Assembly (NCBI RefSeq): GCF_021869535.1
Contig: NW_026262582.1
Span: forward strand, 57,424,851-57,488,850
From: Mytilus californianus
Taxonomy: Eukaryota; Mollusca; Bivalvia; Mytilida; Mytilidae
Reading direction: 5' to 3'
Length of the DNA stretch: 64,000 nucleotides
How positions within the stretch are numbered: the stretch's first letter is position 1; each line of letters opens with the position of its first letter. Position numbers and translations under genes: made by a program. Positions 59,846 to 64,000 of the stretch are shown piece after piece. The notes below the pieces were generated by a model. That model made no database searches. It saw nothing but the letters and a program-made list of their open reading frames with translations, and was not told the DNA's origin.

Positions 59846-60539
59846 ACACAGGTAATTTATGACGTAGGTGAGTATATCTCATGGATGTATTTTTAATTAC
59901 CTAAATAATTGCGATGAGAACATGTTATGAGGCAAACAAATTCTATATAATATGTCAATTCATATAAAATCTCTTCTTGAGATTTCAAAAATAACCATTT
60001 TACTCTTGTTTTTACAACATATTTGATATTTTTTTAAATTATGGTGTATAAAACATCATACATCATAATATATAAATTAATATTATGCCATAAATTTATA
60101 ATCTTTCAATAATTCACAAATTTCACAAAGATTAAAAAACTTAAAACATTCTTTGACTGAAGTATACCATTCAATGTTTTTGTTTGACACCAAAACTAAT
60201 GATTTTATGCATAACATCCCTTTCTATCAAAGTCACACAAACATTCGGGGAAAGTGCAGCTTTTTATCAACAGGGAAAAGAAGACAAAACATTCAGAGTT
60301 CCCGTGGTAATTTATAGCCTGGTGGTCATTAGGACCACAAATATTACAAATCTGGTGGTCCTGCATGTATTTGCAGTCAAATTTTGGTATCAATTATTCA
60401 ATACATGAATTAACAGGGAGTACTCTCAGATCTGTACTTTTTAAGTGTCTTTTTTGTTGTGGGGATGTAAGTACCTGCCAAGTCTGGTCTGTGTTTTTAT
60501 TAGATGTGTCATGAAATAGAAGTTCCTTCATAATATAAG

Positions 60540-60655
60540 TTACAAGTGGAAAAAATATTCTGTAATATTATTTCCACTGGAACAAATATTACAGTATTTG
60601 TTCCTTACGGAATAAAGGTTATAGAATATTTGTTCCAACAGGAATCAGGACCTAT
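60540..60655. repeat. Short O-like palindrome words
   Basis: 'tttccactggaacaaatatt', 'acagtatttgttccttacgg' and 'tagaatatttgttccaacag' echo the O family. Confidence 0.5.
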
Positions 60656-60682
60656 ATTAAATACCAGATATACTAAAATAAA

Positions 60683-61045
60683 TGGAGAATGTGTCCATGG
60701 GACACAGATAATGCCCCCCGTGCATTTAATATTATAAAAGGTCATAACTCAAGAACGGTAAAATTGATGCCACCCAAATTCAAACAAGATCTGAGTTTTG
60801 TGGTTACTGTCCGGCAATAAGCATTGAGTGTAAGTTTCATAACATTTGGTTGAGGCAAGAAAACAGAAACAAAAATTTCAGAAATTATTCTATTTTAAAA
60901 GGGGCATAACTCTAGACATGCTAGAACGGTAAAGGTGACGCCATCTACATTCAGACTTGATCTGTGTTTTGTGGTAATAAGCATTGTTTCATAATATTTG
61001 GTTGAGGCAAAATAAAGTTAGAGAACGGAAACTAAATTTTTTTTC
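60683..61045 (+). mobile_element. Family G element, 3'-truncated
   Basis: Starts GTGTCCATGGGACAC then 'agataatgccccccgtgcat', followed by two G modules, and stops after 'gagaacggaaactaaa' without the GACG microsatellite or terminal hairpin. Confidence 0.75.
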
Positions 61046-62575
61046 CTTTCACAAAACAATTTTTTCAACAAAATGAGAATAAAAACAATTTGTTATATAA
61101 AACAAATCATCTTGTCCTCATTTAAATTCTTTTTTACTGCCAATTGAATTTGTTTTCCCCCCAAAAAACTTAAACTTTTGTATGCTCACCTAAAATAAAG
61201 ACTTTTAAACACCTCTGTTAGATAAGATAAATCATTGAATATTATCTATTCTCGATTTAAATATGAATAAAATTGAAGCATATTGTCTCATCTTTCAAAA
61301 CCCCTTTTCTGTTGAATAATAACACACTGAGATGCAACAACACATGTTATTATTAACCACACTATTTTTAGACTCAGTTGTCAATTTTGTCAATATCCAT
61401 GCAGTTCTATTTTTAATGAAAGTGGACTTTCGCTTTCTCGACCTTCAAACGACCAAGTTGCTTTTCGATGAAAAGCCTCCCCAGTGTCTATATTGACAGT
61501 AAAAAATCTGATCCGTTCGGTAATGAACTATTGACTGTCAAACGGCAGAGAAATAAAAAGTTACAGTCGTGCACCTGCTGACAACAATCAAAGTCTCGAT
61601 TTCGAGTTGTTTCAAAATTATCCCTCTCACAACTAGAAAATATACGTACATATTTTACTTTTGTACAAATTCAACTACTTTCATGACAGCAGGTTAAGTT
61701 TTCTAAATGTTTTAATTGAAATGAAACACTTGACAGCGATTGTTTTCGATTCCTCCATTTTGTTATGTCACAAGTTTTTTTCTCTCAACATTCTTTTAAA
61801 AAACATTGTGTTTGACAACGTAAATACGCCCGATACGAGTATATGGAATGCATTTAATGTTTATAATACTATTTATGGATTAACTATGTCAAGAAATTTG
61901 TTATAACGCTATTTTTTCTGTTTGCATTGTGACTGTCTAAAAATAGAAATTTATGTATCATTAATCGGCATCTGGACCGGTGAGCCAATAGGATAATTTT
62001 GGCATGTGCACAAGGGTGCCAAAAGGATATATTCGGTATGAAAGGGTTAATTAATGGTATTGCTGATCACTTTTGCTTTCAGAGTGTCTATCTATCTTTT
62101 AATTAATGTTTTCAAGATAATTATATATATAATAGGCAAAAAACACTAAAAAGAGGTAGAAATCGTCATTAAAGAGCAATAATTCCAATAAAAAGTCATC
62201 AAACTATTTCCGTCTTGTTGCTCGATTTGAAAATCTTGTCTAACTTTCTCATCATTTTTGCAATTTAAATTTTCTCTCAATCATTTATATACATTAGTTT
62301 TCAAGATAATAGGCAAAAATGAGAAAAATAAGAAAACTAAAGGATAGAATTATATAATAAAATATAAGATGATAGCTCTTATTTATAATGTACTTTCAGA
62401 TAATAAAAAGAAACAAATGGAATCACTATAGAAAAACATTCTTTAAAACAAATAGGTTAATTCGGTGTCCATTATTGTATAAAATTCAATTATTTGAGTC
62501 ATCTCCCCTTATACAGCTTATATCATTTTTAATTTTAGTTTCTTGTGTATAATTTGGAATTTAGTATGACGTCCA
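61046..62575. other. Mostly unique sequence; weak A-like remnant at 62040-62330
   Basis: 61390-61640 is less AT-rich with several CG dinucleotides and could be a regulatory or 5' exon region, but nothing proves it. 62040-62330 keeps family A body phrases ('aaagagcaataattccaata', 'ttttcaagataataggcaaa') in decayed form. Confidence 0.4.
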
Positions 62576-62579
62576 TTAT

Positions 62580-62755
62580 CACTGAACTAGTATACATATT
62601 TGTTTAGGGGCCAGCTAAAGGACGCCTACGGGTGCGGGAGTTTCTCGCTGCATTGAAGACCCATTGGTGGCCTTCCGCTATTGTCTGCTCTATGGTCGGG
62701 TTGTTGTCTCTTTGACACTTTCCCCATTTCCATTCTCAATTTTAATTTTTAAAAA
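62580..62755. repeat. Interspersed repeat, GC-richer (SINE/MITE-like)
   Basis: 'aggggccagctaaaggacgc', 'ctacgggtgcgggagtttct', 'attggtggccttccgctatt', 'gttgttgtctctttgacact' and a T-rich end. It stands out in composition, and its tail resembles the end of repeat S. Confidence 0.6.
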
Positions 62756-62791
62756 ATGAATCACAAAAATACTCTATATTTGTAGAAACAG

Positions 62792-62793
<2 letters not shown>

Positions 62794-62822
<29 letters not shown>

Positions 62823-63048
62823 TAGGATGAAATTTAAAAAAAAAAGGCAGGACAGGAGTTTTGAGTAAAAAAAAAAGGCAGGATGAGCAACTTGGCAAAA
62901 AAAAAAGGCAGGATGACAATTTATGTTAAAAAAAGTCAGGATAAACTAATAAAAAAAAAGGCAGGACCGAACAGAGTGAAAAATAAAAATGCAGGACAGA
63001 GATTACTACTATAAAAATGCAGGACAAAATTTTTCATCCTAGCCCCCC
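62794..63048. repeat. Poly-G-capped fold-back repeat
   Basis: A run of about 27 G followed by CTAGGATGAAATTT is matched inverted at the far end by AAATTTTTCATCCTAGCCCCCC. The interior is 7-8 copies of a degenerate 'aaaaaaaaggcaggatgag' unit. Confidence 0.85.
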
Positions 63049-64000
63049 ATAAAAATCAAATGGTAGCTCCCTAAGAGCTGAACATATTATATATATATAT
63101 ATATATATAACTTTGCATAATATCTAATTTCTGCAACACAAAAAGCAGGAATCAATCGTGTACAAAAGTAAAAAAAATCAATTTTTGCATGGATGAGCCA
63201 CATAAAAAATAAGCATGTGTAGCAAAAGTTGAAAATGAATAGTAAATCTGAAAAAAATCCTCCTCGACCCCACAGATAATATTTTACCCAATAAAAAGTT
63301 ATATGTCTATGTTAATAAAGTCACGGGGGGTCTCTTCCTATATGAAGGTATATACATATGTGCCGCTGGAATGGGTCCCTTTTTTGATACGTCAAATATA
63401 TCAATGGGGTGCAATTTTACCGAGGAAATATATCAATAGGTAGTAATTGACCAATTGTGATATATCAATATTTCCACAGACATATAATACAATTATATGT
63501 CTCTGATATTTCATATAAATTAAAGTCTATTATATAATTGAAAAGTGTTTTTGATATATAATAAGATTGTTTATGCATATAATTACTATTGAGCTGATAA
63601 ATATATGAATGGTTTATGATTTCGCTGTGAAATATATGTATAGGTAGGGATTTCACAATTATTCAATATATGGGGGTGGGGGGGGGGGGGGGGGGGGGGG
63701 CAAGGGGTTTAACTGTTATGCTGTTTTGGGGCAATTTAATTCTTTGTTATCTGTTATTCTGAATATGTATTTACTGTTTGCTGTTATTGTCATATTCCTT
63801 GTTAGTTGTTATAGGACTATTATTTTTTTTGTTATCTGTTATTGTGAGAATGTATTTGCTGTTAACTGTTATTGAAAATTGGAATGTTAGCATTTTGACA
63901 GCCAATCTTCGGTAGAAATTGAAAATCGTTGAACATTTGGGTCTTACCACAAGTAATATGGTGGTCCCTTATTCGGAGTAGGATTCCAGTAACATACACA
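63049..64000. other. AT-rich low-complexity sequence with poly-G tract
   Basis: An (AT) run at 63090-63109, 'gatatatcaata' phrases at 63390-63470, and a poly-G tract at 63669-63700. A short repeat 'tgttatctgttattctgaat' recurs at 63745-63870. No gene seen. Confidence 0.6.

Larger units (their letters stand above)
55735..59965. mobile_element. Possible large element bounded by about 90-bp inverted arms
   Basis: The left arm 55746-55835 ('tgccttataacatgttctca', 'aggtgattaaaactacatct') recurs inverted at 59860-59945 ('tgcgatgagaacatgttatg', 'catggatgtatttttaatta'), about 85% alike by eye. A shorter direct copy lies at 56605-56630. The interior holds palindromes, a family A element and the TGTCC-word region. 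Whether the arms belong to one element is inference. Confidence 0.45.

Noticed and set aside
61390-61640. Less AT-rich segment with CG dinucleotides as promoter or 5' exon
   Set aside because: A CAGCAG|GTGCAC donor-like site on the minus strand is too little to call an exon or promoter.
1-64000. CRISPR arrays, bacterial operons, rRNA
   Set aside because: Direct repeats here are contiguous minisatellites without unique spacers, and the gene structure is that of an animal.

Overview
The window looks like nuclear DNA of a bivalve mollusc, most likely a mussel of the Mytilus type (inference). It is AT-rich, has a long-intron animal gene with canonical GT-AG junctions, and is crowded with short interspersed repeats of the kind familiar from mussel genomes (words such as 'ggggcataactct' and 'attgccaatgagacaactctcc').

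One convincing gene lies on the minus strand, from about 40.5 kb down to 11.15 kb. It encodes a subfamily-1 nuclear receptor. I assembled eight coding exons whose phases all agree: 40437-40542, 24817-25046, 20685-20795, 17327-17471, 14255-14442, 13208-13414, 12131-12329 and 11154-11401. The model is about 477 residues: an acidic Ser/Pro-rich A/B region, a two-finger DNA-binding domain with P-box CEGCKG, an AVRFGR hinge, a ligand-binding domain with the helix 3-5 signature, and an intact AF-2 helix (PLIKEMF). A possible alternative terminal exon sits at 35186-35367.

The most unusual observation concerns the two introns that split the DNA-binding domain. Each begins with a tandem array whose unit is a copy of the exon end plus its own 5' splice site. 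After the first-finger exon there are about 26 copies of a 70-bp unit coding for the P-box helix followed by the GT donor. After the second-finger exon there are about 18 copies of a 37-bp unit coding for RAGMSQD followed by GTAAGT, with a duplicated eight-unit block. The receptor therefore carries dozens of decoy donors at exactly its two conserved DNA-binding-domain introns.

The rest is mobile and repetitive DNA. There is an 1.9-kb hAT-like element with a perfect 8-bp target duplication (14615-16503), a TA-flanked MITE, a dead 5'-truncated LINE (about 43.5-45.06 kb), and several families of non-autonomous elements with hairpin ends and a GACG/ACGG microsatellite near the 3' end. I call these A, C, E, G, R and T. 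They resemble molluscan pearl or Helentron-derived elements and are often nested. There is also a high-copy SINE/MITE-like repeat (S), fold-back elements with long inverted arms, and several other minisatellites. No rRNA, tRNA or CRISPR was seen. The 3' flank of the gene (about 1.9-11.15 kb) and the region above about 41 kb hold no other gene I can support.
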